Shown here piece by piece: positions 30,764-38,859 of a stretch of DNA of 64,000 nt. Source of the DNA: Streptomyces sclerotialus. Its GTDB lineage: Bacteria > Actinomycetota > Actinomycetes > Streptomycetales > Streptomycetaceae. The notes under the pieces were generated by a model. The model did no database searches. It saw nothing but the letters and a program-made list of their open reading frames with translations, and was not told where the DNA came from. Location: the NCBI GenBank assembly GCA_000719105.1, contig JODX01000005.1, positions 248,001-312,000 of the forward strand, in the 5' to 3' direction. The translations under genes and the position numbers were made by a program. The first letter of the stretch is position 1. Every line of letters begins with the position of its first letter.

Positions 30764-31557
30764 CGCAGAACTCCACCGCGGACTCCCCCACCGCCTCCCC
30801 CGCCATGGTGAAGGCCGAGGGCGTCCACAAGTCCTTCGGGTCCGTCGAGGTCCTGAAGGGCATCGACCTGGAGGTGAAGTCCGGCGAGGTGTTCTGCCTC
30901 ATCGGCCCCTCCGGCTCCGGCAAGTCGACGTTCCTGCGCTGCATCAACCACCTCGAGAAGATCAACGCCGGCCGGCTGTACGTCGACGGCGAGCTGGTCG
31001 GCTACCGCCAGAAGGGCGACAAGCTGTACGAGCTCAAGGACAGCGAGGTCGCCCTGAAGCGCCGGGACATCGGCATGGTCTTCCAGCGCTTCAACCTCTT
31101 CCCGCACATGACGGCCGTCGAGAACGTCATGGAGGCGCCCGTCCAGGTCAAGGGCGTCAGCAAGGCCCAGGCCAGGGAGCGGGCCACGGAGCTGCTGGAG
31201 CGCGTCGGCCTCGCCGACAAGGCGGGCAACTACCCCTCCCAGCTCTCCGGCGGCCAGCAGCAGCGCGTGGCGATCGCCCGGGCGCTCGCGATGGACCCGA
31301 AGCTGATGCTCTTCGACGAGCCCACCTCGGCGCTCGACCCGGAGCTGGTCGGCGACGTCCTCGACGTCATGCGCGACCTCGCCGAGTCCGGCATGACGAT
31401 GGTGGTGGTCACGCACGAGATGGGCTTCGCCCGCGAGGTCGGCGACAGCCTGGTATTCATGGACGGCGGTGTGGTCGTCGAGTCCGGCAACCCGCGCGAC
31501 GTCCTGACCGACCCGCAGGAGGAGCGCACCCAGGCGTTCCTGTCGAAGGTGCTCTGA
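30760..31557 (+). CDS. Polar amino acid ABC transporter ATP-binding protein
   Basis: A 265-aa ATPase of the GlnQ/HisP family that powers the importer. Walker A is GPSGSGKST, the signature [15 protein letters not shown] and Walker [15 protein letters not shown], with the switch His in VVTHEMGFA. The start overlaps the permease stop by four bases. A strong hairpin 12 bases after the stop ends the operon. Confidence 0.95.
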   Translation: MTQNSTADSPTASPAMVKAEGVHKSFGSVEVLKGIDLEVKSGEVFCLIGPSGSGKSTFLRCINHLEKINAGRLYVDGELVGYRQKGDKLYELKDSEVALKRRDIGMVFQRFNLFPHMTAVENVMEAPVQVKGVSKAQARERATELLERVGLADKAGNYPSQLSGGQQQRVAIARALAMDPKLMLFDEPTSALDPELVGDVLDVMRDLAESGMTMVVVTHEMGFAREVGDSLVFMDGGVVVESGNPRDVLTDPQEERTQAFLSKVL

Positions 31558-31569
31558 CGGCACGTACGG

Positions 31570-31605
31570 GAAGGGGCGGTACGGCGCATGCCGTACCGCC
31601 CCTTC
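31570..31605. terminator. Terminator after the amino acid transporter operon
   Basis: A perfect 16-bp stem with a GCAT loop, lying between the transporter operon and the convergent methyltransferase gene, and followed by TCCTCGT on the plus strand. Confidence 0.85.
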
Positions 31606-31622
31606 CTCGTCGCACCCCGGGG

Positions 31623-32390
31623 CTACTTGAGGGCGAGCAGCAGCGTGTCCGACGGCGAGCACCACACCGGGCGCGCCTCCGCGAAACCCTTTTCGCGCAG
31701 CACACGCGCGTGCCACCCGGCCGGCGGCATCTCGCCGTCCGCGTGGTCGCCGTAGATCTCGAAGCGGCGGGCGGTCGGCCCGGCGAGGACCGGGTCCTCG
31801 GCGGCGAGCCGCCACCACTCCTTCCAGTCGAGGACGCCGTCCTTCTTCGCCTGCTCCATACGGGCGTGCCGCTGTGCGCTCTCGGCCGCGTTGATCCGGG
31901 GCGTGGCCGGGTCGGGCATGTGGTCCGCGTTCAGGAAGACCCCGCCGTCCCGGACGAGGCCCGCGAGCCGGCCGTAGAGCTCCGCGAGCGGTTCGGCGCG
32001 CAGCCAGTGCAGGGCGGTGGCGGTCAGCACGGCGTCGTACGAGTCGTACGGCAGCCGGGTCACCCAGTCGGGGTCGGTGAGGTCGGCCGTCACGAGCGTG
32101 ACCCGGGGGTCGTCCGCGAAGGTCCCCTCGGCGATCGTGAGGAGGGCCGGGTCGAGGTCGACGCCGGTGCTGTTGGCCTCGGGGAACCGGGCGAGCACTC
32201 TGGCCGTGATACTTCCCGTGCCGCAGGCGAGATCGAGGACGCGGGGTGCGGTGCCGACGAGGGCCTCGACCATGTCCAGCATCACCCGGAACCGCTCTTC
32301 ACGGTCCGGCAGGTACCACTCCTGCTGCCGGTCCCAGCTCTCCTGCCAGGCGGGCCAGTCGGTTCCGGTGGGACGGATGGAGGTGGTCAA
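31623..32390 (-). CDS. Class I SAM-dependent methyltransferase
   Basis: A 255-aa methyltransferase of the small-molecule type. Motif I is VLDLACGTGSITARV, an acidic residue ends strand 2 (GVDLDPALL), and YDAVLTATALHWL is the motif typical of trans-aconitate-methyltransferase-like enzymes. The substrate is unknown. The start is a TTG at 32390, preceded by GGAAAGGG; no ATG or GTG gives the conserved N-terminus MTTSIRPTGTDW. It is a single gene divergent from the CGNR regulator. Confidence 0.88.
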   Translation of the reverse strand: MTTSIRPTGTDWPAWQESWDRQQEWYLPDREERFRVMLDMVEALVGTAPRVLDLACGTGSITARVLARFPEANSTGVDLDPALLTIAEGTFADDPRVTLVTADLTDPDWVTRLPYDSYDAVLTATALHWLRAEPLAELYGRLAGLVRDGGVFLNADHMPDPATPRINAAESAQRHARMEQAKKDGVLDWKEWWRLAAEDPVLAGPTARRFEIYGDHADGEMPPAGWHARVLREKGFAEARPVWCSPSDTLLLALK

Positions 32391-32539
32391 TGCGAGCCCT
32401 TTCCCCAGCGCTGCCGGCGTCTACAGGGCCGTCCACGCCGTCCATGCCGTTCCGCCGGACCGCGTAATACCCTGAAAGCGCAGTCAGCCGTTACTTGCCT
32501 CGTACGCACGACGATAGAGCCCCCTCGTAAGGACTACAA

Positions 32540-33169
32540 GTGGAACTGGCCTATTACTCGGATTACGCCGTCCGTCTCGTCAACACCGAGGAGCCGGTCC
32601 GGGGCACGGACACGCTCACCTCGGTGGAGGCCGTCCGTGACCTCTTCGGGGGCAACCGGTCGGCGGCCCGCCGCACCACCGACGCCGACGTGACGCGCTT
32701 CCGCTCGGTGCGGGGCCGGCTGCGTGCGGTCTTCGAGGCCGCGGACGGCGGGGACGAGACCCTTGCAGTGGACCTGCTGAACTCGCTCCTGCTGGAGTTC
32801 CCGGTGAGCCCGCAGGTCTCCGGCCACGACCACCGGGACGACGACGGGCGCCCGCTGTGGCACATGCACCTGGCGGACCACCCCTCGAACGCGACCGCGG
32901 GGTACGCGGCGATCGCCGCCATGGGGCTCGCCTTCCACCTCACCGAGTACGGCGTGGACCGGCTCGGCCTGTGCGAGGCGGCACCGTGCCGCAACGCCTA
33001 CCTGGACACCTCCACGAACCGCTCCCGGCGCTACTGCTCGGACCGCTGCGCGACCCGCGCCAACGTGGCCGCCTACCGGGCCCGCAAACGCCGGGAGGCG
33101 GACCGGTCGGCGAACACCGGCCGGACCGCCGAGAACAGCCAGCGGACGAACGACAGCGGCGACAGCTGA
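32540..33169 (+). CDS. CGNR zinc finger regulator
   Basis: A 209-aa putative transcription factor of the ABATE/CGNR type. The N-terminal domain (about 1-140) is the stress-sensing-like ABATE fold; the C-terminal zinc finger reads CRNAYLDTSTNRSRRYCSDRC with CGNR-like spacing, followed by a basic tail. The GTG at 32540 follows an AAGGA site. Its last 97 bases overlap the 3' end of the convergent sodX gene, an unusually long antiparallel overlap. Confidence 0.87.
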   Translation: MELAYYSDYAVRLVNTEEPVRGTDTLTSVEAVRDLFGGNRSAARRTTDADVTRFRSVRGRLRAVFEAADGGDETLAVDLLNSLLLEFPVSPQVSGHDHRDDDGRPLWHMHLADHPSNATAGYAAIAAMGLAFHLTEYGVDRLGLCEAAPCRNAYLDTSTNRSRRYCSDRCATRANVAAYRARKRREADRSANTGRTAENSQRTNDSGDS

Positions 33170-33507
33170 GGGCCGCTCCGCGGCCGGTACCTCAGGCGCA
33201 CCGTGCCGATGACAAGCTCCTCGGGGACGGTGCCGTAGTCGGTGCTGTCCCCGCCCGCGTACGGGTTGTCGCCGAGCACCCACCAGCCGCCCTCACGCCG
33301 CTCGGCGGCCCGCTTCACGACGAGCAGGTCCTGCTGGAAGGGATGCCTGAGCACCACGACGTCCCCCACCCGCACGCGGGCCCCGTAGTGGACGAGGAGG
33401 CGGTCCCCGTGGCGCAGCGTGGGCAGCATGGACGGGCCCGTCACCTCCGCCACCCCGAAGGGCAGCAGGGCCCTCGTACGCTCGGTCTCCTGCGACAGCT
33501 CCGGCAT
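33073..33507 (-). CDS. sodX: Nickel superoxide dismutase maturation protease SodX
   Basis: A 144-aa signal-peptidase-I-like enzyme that removes the N-terminal extension of SodN so that the nickel hook can form. The catalytic Ser is in GPSMLPTL and the Lys in LLVVKRAA; the WVLGDNPYAGGDSTDYG segment is the conserved box after the Lys. There is no membrane anchor at the N-terminus. ATG 33507 follows GGGAGGTG. It is divergent from sodN, the usual arrangement, and its 3' end runs 97 bases into the CGNR gene on the other strand. Confidence 0.92.
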   Translation of the reverse strand: MPELSQETERTRALLPFGVAEVTGPSMLPTLRHGDRLLVHYGARVRVGDVVVLRHPFQQDLLVVKRAAERREGGWWVLGDNPYAGGDSTDYGTVPEELVIGTVRLRYRPRSGPQLSPLSFVRWLFSAVRPVFADRSASRRLRAR

Positions 33508-33653
33508 CCCCGGCACCTCCCCGGTCCGTTCCTCCACCAGTCCCAGTCTCACCCTGGACTTTTGCCCTAAGCCCCTGGGGGCACCCGCCAAAACCCGTCT
33601 CCTACGGAGTAATGTCGCACCTGAGAAGACGATCACGAGGAAGGACAGCATCC

Positions 33654-34049
33654 ATGCTTTCCCGCCTGTTTGCCCCCAAGGTCAAGGTCAGCGCCCACTG
33701 CGACCTGCCCTGCGGCGTGTACGACCCGGCCCAGGCCCGCATCGAGGCGGAGTCGGTGAAGGCCACTCAGGAGAAGATGGCCGCCAACGACGACCCGCAC
33801 TTCCAGACGCGCGCCACCATCATCAAGGAGCAGCGCGCGGAGCTCGCGAAGCACCACGTCTCCGTGCTGTGGAGCGACTACTTCAAGGCGCCGCACTTCG
33901 AGAAGTACCCGGAGCTGCACCAGCTGGTCAATGACGCGCTCAAGGCCCTCTCGGCCGCCAAGGCGTCGACCGACCCGGCGACCGGCCAGAAGGCGCTGGA
34001 CTACATCGCCCAGATCGACAAGATCTTCTGGGAGACGAAGAAGGCCTGA
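33654..34049 (+). CDS. sodN: Nickel-containing superoxide dismutase
   Basis: A 131-aa enzyme that dismutes superoxide in the cytoplasm. Cleavage after a 14-residue extension exposes the nickel hook HCDLPCGVY, giving His1, Cys2 and Cys6 as metal ligands; the four-helix body follows. Length fits the family. GAGGAAGGA precedes the ATG. Expression in Streptomyces is set by nickel through Nur-linked control; I did not find a confident site in the 146-base gap to sodX. A hairpin follows the gene. Confidence 0.97.
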   Translation: MLSRLFAPKVKVSAHCDLPCGVYDPAQARIEAESVKATQEKMAANDDPHFQTRATIIKEQRAELAKHHVSVLWSDYFKAPHFEKYPELHQLVNDALKALSAAKASTDPATGQKALDYIAQIDKIFWETKKA

Positions 34050-34114
34050 CCCCAGGCTTCTTCGCGCCGACCGGCGGGTGACGCGTCCCCGCGGGTCCGC
34101 GAACGTCTTTGCAT

Positions 34115-34144
34115 GGGGCCCGGCCGGCATCCCGGCCGGGCCCC
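34115..34144. terminator. Terminator after sodN
   Basis: A 13-bp perfect stem with a four-base loop, 65 bases downstream of the sodN stop and 17 bases from the stop of the convergent zinc-ribbon gene. Confidence 0.75.
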
Positions 34145-34161
34145 TCCGCCGTTCCTCGGCG

Positions 34162-34386
34162 CTACATCGTGCGCTCTTCCGACGGTTCGTCGACGCCTTC
34201 CGGAATCCGCTCCCGGGAACCGTCCTGAGGCACCTGCCGGGACTCCCCGCCGTACGCGCCGCACTCCGGGTTCTGGCATGCGCCAGGACTCCAGACGGGC
34301 ACATAGGCGCCGAGCGTCTTGCGCCGCCGTACCACCGTCGCCACGGACTGTCCGCACTCGGGACAGACGTGTTCGTCTTCGCCCAT
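34162..34386 (-). CDS. Small zinc-ribbon protein
   Basis: A 74-aa protein with two cysteine pairs, CPECG (about residues 8-12) and C-x4-C (CQNPEC, about 37-42), separated by a basic VVRRRKTL segment, as in zinc ribbons. The C-terminus is acidic and disordered. GAGG lies just upstream of the ATG. It begins four bases after the GNAT gene stop, so the two are co-transcribed. Function unknown. Confidence 0.7.
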   Translation of the reverse strand: MGEDEHVCPECGQSVATVVRRRKTLGAYVPVWSPGACQNPECGAYGGESRQVPQDGSRERIPEGVDEPSEERTM

Positions 34387-34390
34387 GCCC

Positions 34391-35044
34391 TCAGGGTAGG
34401 ACGGGTCCCTCCCCGGCGCTCCCGCCGTGCACCCGGATCGGGGACCCCTCGTCCTGCGGGTCACGCCACATCGGCCACAGCGGAGGACCGTCCGGCAGGT
34501 CGACCGCGGGACCCCGGAGGACGAAGCCGAGCCGCTCGTACAGCGCCCGGCTGCGCGGGTTGCTCGCCTCCAGATAGGCGGGCACCCCCTCACGGTCGCA
34601 GCGGTCGAGCACGGACCGGAGGAGCGCCGTGCCGAGGCCGGCGCCCTGGCGGTCGGGCGCCACCGCGATGAGCCACAGGTACTCGTGGGCGCGTCCCGCG
34701 GGATGGGCCTCGCCCGTCAGCCGGCCGACCAGCTCGATGCGCTCGTTGTCCGGATCGAGCGCCGCCCGCAGCCGCGCGGGACCGTCGTCCGCCGCCTCCT
34801 CGCCCTCCTCGCCGGGCACGGAGAGCCACAGCGCACAGGCGGCGCCGTCGTCGGTGATGTCGATGCGCCCCTGGGCCAGCACGATGTCGACGAAGGCGGC
34901 CATCAGCCGGGGGTGCATGGTGCGGCGGTGCGCCGCCTCGGGGAAGACCCAGACACTCACCGGGTCGTCGTCGAACGCCCGGTCGAGCAGCGATGTGACC
35001 GTCTCGTGGTCGCCCTTGTCCGCCGTACGGATGCCCACGCCCAT
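34391..35044 (-). CDS. GNAT family N-acetyltransferase
   Basis: A 217-aa acetyltransferase. The acetyl-CoA-binding motif A is LIAVAPDRQGAGLGTALL (about 137-154), and the C-terminal half has YLEASNPRSRALYERLGF. The acceptor is unknown. ATG 35044 follows GGAGGCGGAG. It is separated from the polyprenyl synthase gene by 208 bases that include a terminator, so it is probably not part of the encapsulin operon. Confidence 0.88.
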   Translation of the reverse strand: MGVGIRTADKGDHETVTSLLDRAFDDDPVSVWVFPEAAHRRTMHPRLMAAFVDIVLAQGRIDITDDGAACALWLSVPGEEGEEAADDGPARLRAALDPDNERIELVGRLTGEAHPAGRAHEYLWLIAVAPDRQGAGLGTALLRSVLDRCDREGVPAYLEASNPRSRALYERLGFVLRGPAVDLPDGPPLWPMWRDPQDEGSPIRVHGGSAGEGPVLP

Positions 35045-35214
35045 ACTCCGCCTCCCCGAAACACCTCGTATGCCCGTTCGTCGCAGCCTAGTGGGCGGGT
35101 ACGACACCCGATCGGCACACGAGGTGCGGACACCGTGCGGCCTGGGGTGCGGTACCGCGTGCGGAGGCGAGCCGGGGCGCATCGGGCCAGGGGACTGCTC
35201 ATACGGGGACGAAC

Positions 35215-35247
35215 GGGGCCCGCGCACCGTGGGGATGCGCGGGCCCC
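35215..35247. terminator. Terminator after the polyprenyl synthase gene
   Basis: A 12-bp perfect stem (35215-35226 with 35236-35247) and a nine-base loop, five bases beyond the stop codon on the minus strand. It closes the encapsulin-prenyl synthase transcript. Confidence 0.75.
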
Positions 35248-35252
35248 GCCGC

Positions 35253-36347
35253 TCAGTTGCTGCGCCGCGTCACGAACTCCGCCAGCGCGAGGAGCCCGCC
35301 CGCCGCCTCGGGATCGGGGATGGCGCGGGACAGCCCGCGCATCGCCCGGGCCATGCGGTCGGCCGCCTGCGACTGGGCCCAGTCCCGGCCGCCCGCCCGC
35401 TCGACGGCGAGAACCGTGCGCTCCAGATGGCCTTCCTCGTACGGCGACGCGTACAGCTCGGCGAGTTCGGCCCCCGCCGGGGTGCCCGAGGCGAGCGCGG
35501 CGACGACCGGCAGCGACTTCTTGCGGACCATGAGGTCCGCTCCGGCCGGCTTGCCCGTGCGGCCGGGGTCCCCCCAGATGCCGATCACGTCGTCGATGAG
35601 CTGGAAGGCGAGCCCGGCCTCCCGGCCGAACACGTCCAGGGCATCGATGTCCCCCTCCCCCGCTCCCGCGTACAGCCCGCCCACCGCACAGGCGCACCCC
35701 AGCAGGGCGCCCGTCTTGGCCTCCGCCATGGCGAGCACCTCGTCGAGGGTGACCTCGTCGGGGCCGCGCCTCTCGAGCGCCACGTCCACCTGCTGGCCCG
35801 CGCACAGTTCGACGACACAGGCCGCGAGCCGGGCGGCCGCCGCCGTGGACGCGGGGTGCGGGTCCTCGGCCAGCATGCGCTGGGCCAGCGCCTGGAGGGC
35901 GTCCCCGGCGAGGATGGCGTCCGCGACGCCGAACACCGTCCACGCGGTGGGGCGGTGCCTGCGGGTGGCGTCGCGGTCCATGACGTCGTCGTGCAGCAGG
36001 GTGAAGTTGTGGACCAGTTCCACCGCCGCCGCGGCCGTGACGGCGGCGGGCTGCGGCCCGCCGAGCGCCGTGACCGCGGTCAGCACGAGCGCGGGACGTA
36101 TCGCCTTGCCGGTGTGGCCCGCCGCCGGGGTGCCGTCCGCGTGCTCCCAGCCGAAGTGGTAGCGCACGACCCGCCGCGTCGGGCCCGGCAGCGACTCGAC
36201 GGCCCGGCGCAGCTCGGGCTCGACCGACGCCCGCGCCCGCTCCAGTAACGCCGCCGCCTCCTGCCCCACAGGAGGACTCGGCGCCCCCTCCGGCCTGTCC
36301 AGCGGCTCGGCCGGGCCTTGCTTCGTTTCCGTCATGAACTCACCCAT
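35253..36347 (-). CDS. Polyprenyl diphosphate synthase, candidate encapsulin cargo
   Basis: A 364-aa class I trans-prenyltransferase that condenses isopentenyl diphosphate with an allylic diphosphate. The first Asp-rich motif is DDVMD (120-124) in LLHDDVMDRDATRRHRPT; the second is DDVIGIWGD (252-260). KAIRPALVLTA supplies the early diphosphate-binding segment. Product length (C10, C15 or C20) cannot be fixed from sequence. The first about 30 residues are rich in Pro, Ala and Glu and look disordered, like the N-terminal cargo-loading segments known for family 2 encapsulin cargo. It follows the encapsulin gene by 112 bases on the same strand. The start may be ATG 36347 or ATG 36335. Confidence 0.9.
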   Translation of the reverse strand: MGEFMTETKQGPAEPLDRPEGAPSPPVGQEAAALLERARASVEPELRRAVESLPGPTRRVVRYHFGWEHADGTPAAGHTGKAIRPALVLTAVTALGGPQPAAVTAAAAVELVHNFTLLHDDVMDRDATRRHRPTAWTVFGVADAILAGDALQALAQRMLAEDPHPASTAAAARLAACVVELCAGQQVDVALERRGPDEVTLDEVLAMAEAKTGALLGCACAVGGLYAGAGEGDIDALDVFGREAGLAFQLIDDVIGIWGDPGRTGKPAGADLMVRKKSLPVVAALASGTPAGAELAELYASPYEEGHLERTVLAVERAGGRDWAQSQAADRMARAMRGLSRAIPDPEAAGGLLALAEFVTRRSN

Positions 36348-36459
36348 GGATCACCTTGGAGAGTCTGCGGACGGTGGCGTTTCCGCTGTCGGTGGGCGCG
36401 TACCTCAAAGGATGTACCCGCCCGCCCGGGCGGGGACACGGCGTCGGGCCTGCGGGCGG

Positions 36460-37866
36460 TCACCCCCAGCGGCCGATCTCGACGTTCTCCAGGACGCCGA
36501 GCGCGTCGGGCACCAGGACGGCCGCCGAGTAGTAGGCCGTCACCAGGTACTTGATGATCGCCTGTTCGTTGATGCCCATGAAACGCACGGACAGGCTCGG
36601 CTCGATCTCGTCCGGGATGCCCGACTGCCGCAGCCCGACGACGCCCTGGTCCTCCTCACCGGTCCGCAGGCAGATGATGGACGTCGTCCTGGCATCCGTC
36701 ACCGGAATCTTGTTGCACGGGAAGATCGGCACTCCGCGCCATGCGGGGATGCGGTTGCCCCCGACGTCGACGCTCTCCGGCACCAGTCCACGCCTGTTGC
36801 ACTCACGGCCGAACGCGGCGATCGCGCGCGGGTGGGCGAGGAACAGCTTGGACGCACGCCTGCGGCTGAGCAGTTCGTCCATGTCGTCGGGGCTCGGCAC
36901 GCCGTCGTGCGGCTGCAGCCGCTGGTCGTACTCGCAGTTGTTGAGCAGCCCGAACTCGCGGTTGTTGACGAGTTCGTGCTCCTGCCGCTCCTTCAGCGCC
37001 TCCACGGTCAGCCGGAGCTGCTGCTCCGTCTGGTTCATGGGCTTGTTGTAGAGGTCGGCCACGCGCGTGTGGACGCGCAGCACCGTCTGGGCGACGCTCA
37101 GTTCGTACTCGCGCGGCGCGCCCTCGTAGTCGACGAAGGTGTGCGGGATGTCCGGCTCACCGGTGTGGCCGGCCGCGAGCTCGATCTCCTTCTCACCGTA
37201 CTTGTTGGTGCGCTGCTCAGGAGCCGACCGGATGCGCTCCAGGTGGTCGTGGAGCGACGCGGAGCGCTCCGCGACCTGGTCGACGGACCGGCGCGGCAGG
37301 ACGAGGACGGTGCACGCGGTGACCGCGCGGACCGTGTCCTCCCAGACGGCGTCCGGGTCGAGGAGCGCCCGGTCCCCGAAGTAGGCGCCGTCGGCGAGCA
37401 CTCCGAGGACCGCGTCGTCCCCGTAAGGCCCGGTGCCGACCTTCTCCACTCTCCCGTGGGCGAGCAGGAACACTTCCTCCGCCGGGCCGCCGGACTCGGC
37501 GAGCACGGCGCCGGGCTGGAACTCCCGCTGTTCGCAGCGCAGGGCGAGCTCGTCCAGCACCTCCCCGTCGTCGTACCCCCGCAGGGCCGGCAGTTCGCCC
37601 AGCTCCGCGGGGATCACGGTGACCCGGTCACCGGTCTTCACGAAGGTGACACGGCCGTCGCCGACCGCGTAGCTGAGCCGACGGTTCACCCGGTACGTAC
37701 CGCCCTGCACATCGACCCACGGCAGCATGCGCAGGAGCCAGCGCGAGCTGATCTCCTGCATCTGGGGCACGGACTTGGTGGTCGTGGCCAGGTTTCGTGC
37801 GGCAGAGGTGCCGAGACTCTGCTGCGGCCTCTCCTGCTCCGTGCGGACCTCATCGCCTACCGACAT
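36460..37866 (-). CDS. Family 2B encapsulin shell protein with cyclic-nucleotide-binding domain
   Basis: The 468-aa product is a nanocompartment shell protein of HK97 fold. The N-terminal arm and first shell segment (about 1-85: [29 protein letters not shown]) precede an inserted CRP-type nucleotide-binding domain (about 90-215), with the phosphate-binding cassette-like [11 protein letters not shown]...TVRAVTAC, in which the usual Glu is Asp. The shell fold resumes with [34 protein letters not shown] and ends near [30 protein letters not shown]. No helix-turn-helix is present, so this is not a CRP regulator despite frequent annotation as one. The prenyl synthase gene follows and is the probable cargo. 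Confidence 0.9.
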   Translation of the reverse strand: MSVGDEVRTEQERPQQSLGTSAARNLATTTKSVPQMQEISSRWLLRMLPWVDVQGGTYRVNRRLSYAVGDGRVTFVKTGDRVTVIPAELGELPALRGYDDGEVLDELALRCEQREFQPGAVLAESGGPAEEVFLLAHGRVEKVGTGPYGDDAVLGVLADGAYFGDRALLDPDAVWEDTVRAVTACTVLVLPRRSVDQVAERSASLHDHLERIRSAPEQRTNKYGEKEIELAAGHTGEPDIPHTFVDYEGAPREYELSVAQTVLRVHTRVADLYNKPMNQTEQQLRLTVEALKERQEHELVNNREFGLLNNCEYDQRLQPHDGVPSPDDMDELLSRRRASKLFLAHPRAIAAFGRECNRRGLVPESVDVGGNRIPAWRGVPIFPCNKIPVTDARTTSIICLRTGEEDQGVVGLRQSGIPDEIEPSLSVRFMGINEQAIIKYLVTAYYSAAVLVPDALGVLENVEIGRWG

Positions 37867-38242
37867 AACGGAATGCCCTTCCGGTCGTGCACGGTGTGCA
37901 CTGATCTCGCGCGGTCACGCGCCGGTCGCGCGGACCAGCCTTCCAGCGCGGATCGGGCTCGTGCTATTACCCGAAAGAGCGGGACTGGACTCCCTGCCAC
38001 GTGGGCAGACCGGGGACCCCGCCGACGCGCGACCGGCCTGTCGACCCGCCGGTCAACACCCGCACACCCGCTCACCATGTGGCTCCCGGCAGGGCCCGGC
38101 CGCCCCGATCCGCCTGCTCACCGGACTGATCGATCGGCTTCACATCGTACGAACGAGTAGTGAGGGCCTCCGGGTTGCGGTACAAGCGCGGTACGAGGCG
38201 GCCGCGACGGGCGGCCGTCGCGCCTTGCAGAAGGAGTCGGCC
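37867..38242. promoter_or_regulatory. Divergent region between encapsulin and amidase genes
   Basis: A 376-base stretch with no convincing gene. It must hold the promoters of the encapsulin operon (minus) and the amidase (plus). It contains the symmetric GTGCAC-GGT-GTGCAC element at 37887-37901. The amidase has an AGAAGGAG site at about 38229-38236. Confidence 0.4.
37887..37901 (-). promoter_or_regulatory. Inverted repeat in the encapsulin leader
   Basis: GTGCAC, three bases, GTGCAC forms a 15-base symmetric element 21-35 bases upstream of the encapsulin ATG. It could be an operator or a leader hairpin. No regulator is assigned. Confidence 0.4.
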
Positions 38243-38833
38243 ATGGCCCCACCCATGTCCGCGAGCAGATTCATCGGTGCCCTCAGAGACGAGGGCGTCA
38301 CCGTCGTCGAAGTCGGGAACTGGAAACAGCACAACCGCAACCACAAGGGCTCCTGGGGCCCGGTGCACGGCGTGATGATCCACCACACGGTCACCTCGGG
38401 CAGTGACCGGACGGTCCGTATCTGCCGGGACGGCTACGCGGGCCTGCCGGGCCCGCTGTGCCACGGCGTCATCACCAAGGACGGCCGTGTCCACCTCATC
38501 GGATACGGGCGCGCCAACCACGCGGGACTGGGCGACGACGAGGTCCTGAGGGCCGTGATCGCCGAGCGGGCCCTCCCCTTGGACAACGAGGCGAACACCG
38601 ACGGCAACCGCCACTTCTACGGTTTCGAGTGCGAGAACCTCGGCGACGGCACCGATCCGTGGCCCGAGGCGCAGCTGGACGCCATCGAGCGCGTCTCCGC
38701 CGCGATCTGCCGCCACCACGGCTGGACGGCCCGATCGGTGATCGGCCACCTGGAGTGGCAGCCGGGCAAGGTCGACCCGCGGGGCTTCACGATGGCGTCG
38801 ATGAGGGAGCGCATCCACGCCCGGCTGAAGTAG
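38243..38833 (+). CDS. N-acetylmuramoyl-L-alanine amidase-like protein (PGRP/Amidase_2 fold)
   Basis: A 196-aa peptidoglycan amidase domain. Likely zinc ligands are His47 (MIHHTVT), His169 (VIGHLEW) and Asp178 (GKVDPRG), the usual His-His-Asp/Cys set. Conserved LCHGVITKDGRVHLIGYGRANHAG and GFECENLGDG support the fold. No signal peptide is seen, so it may be a phage-derived or holin-exported lysin, or act on recycled fragments. AGAAGGAG precedes the ATG. Confidence 0.88.
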   Translation: MAPPMSASRFIGALRDEGVTVVEVGNWKQHNRNHKGSWGPVHGVMIHHTVTSGSDRTVRICRDGYAGLPGPLCHGVITKDGRVHLIGYGRANHAGLGDDEVLRAVIAERALPLDNEANTDGNRHFYGFECENLGDGTDPWPEAQLDAIERVSAAICRHHGWTARSVIGHLEWQPGKVDPRGFTMASMRERIHARLK

Positions 38834-38859
38834 CGGCGCGGGAGTACACGGGAGAACAC

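Noticed and set aside
36460..37866. CRP/FNR-type transcription factor
   Set aside because: There is no C-terminal helix-turn-helix and the flanks match an encapsulin shell.
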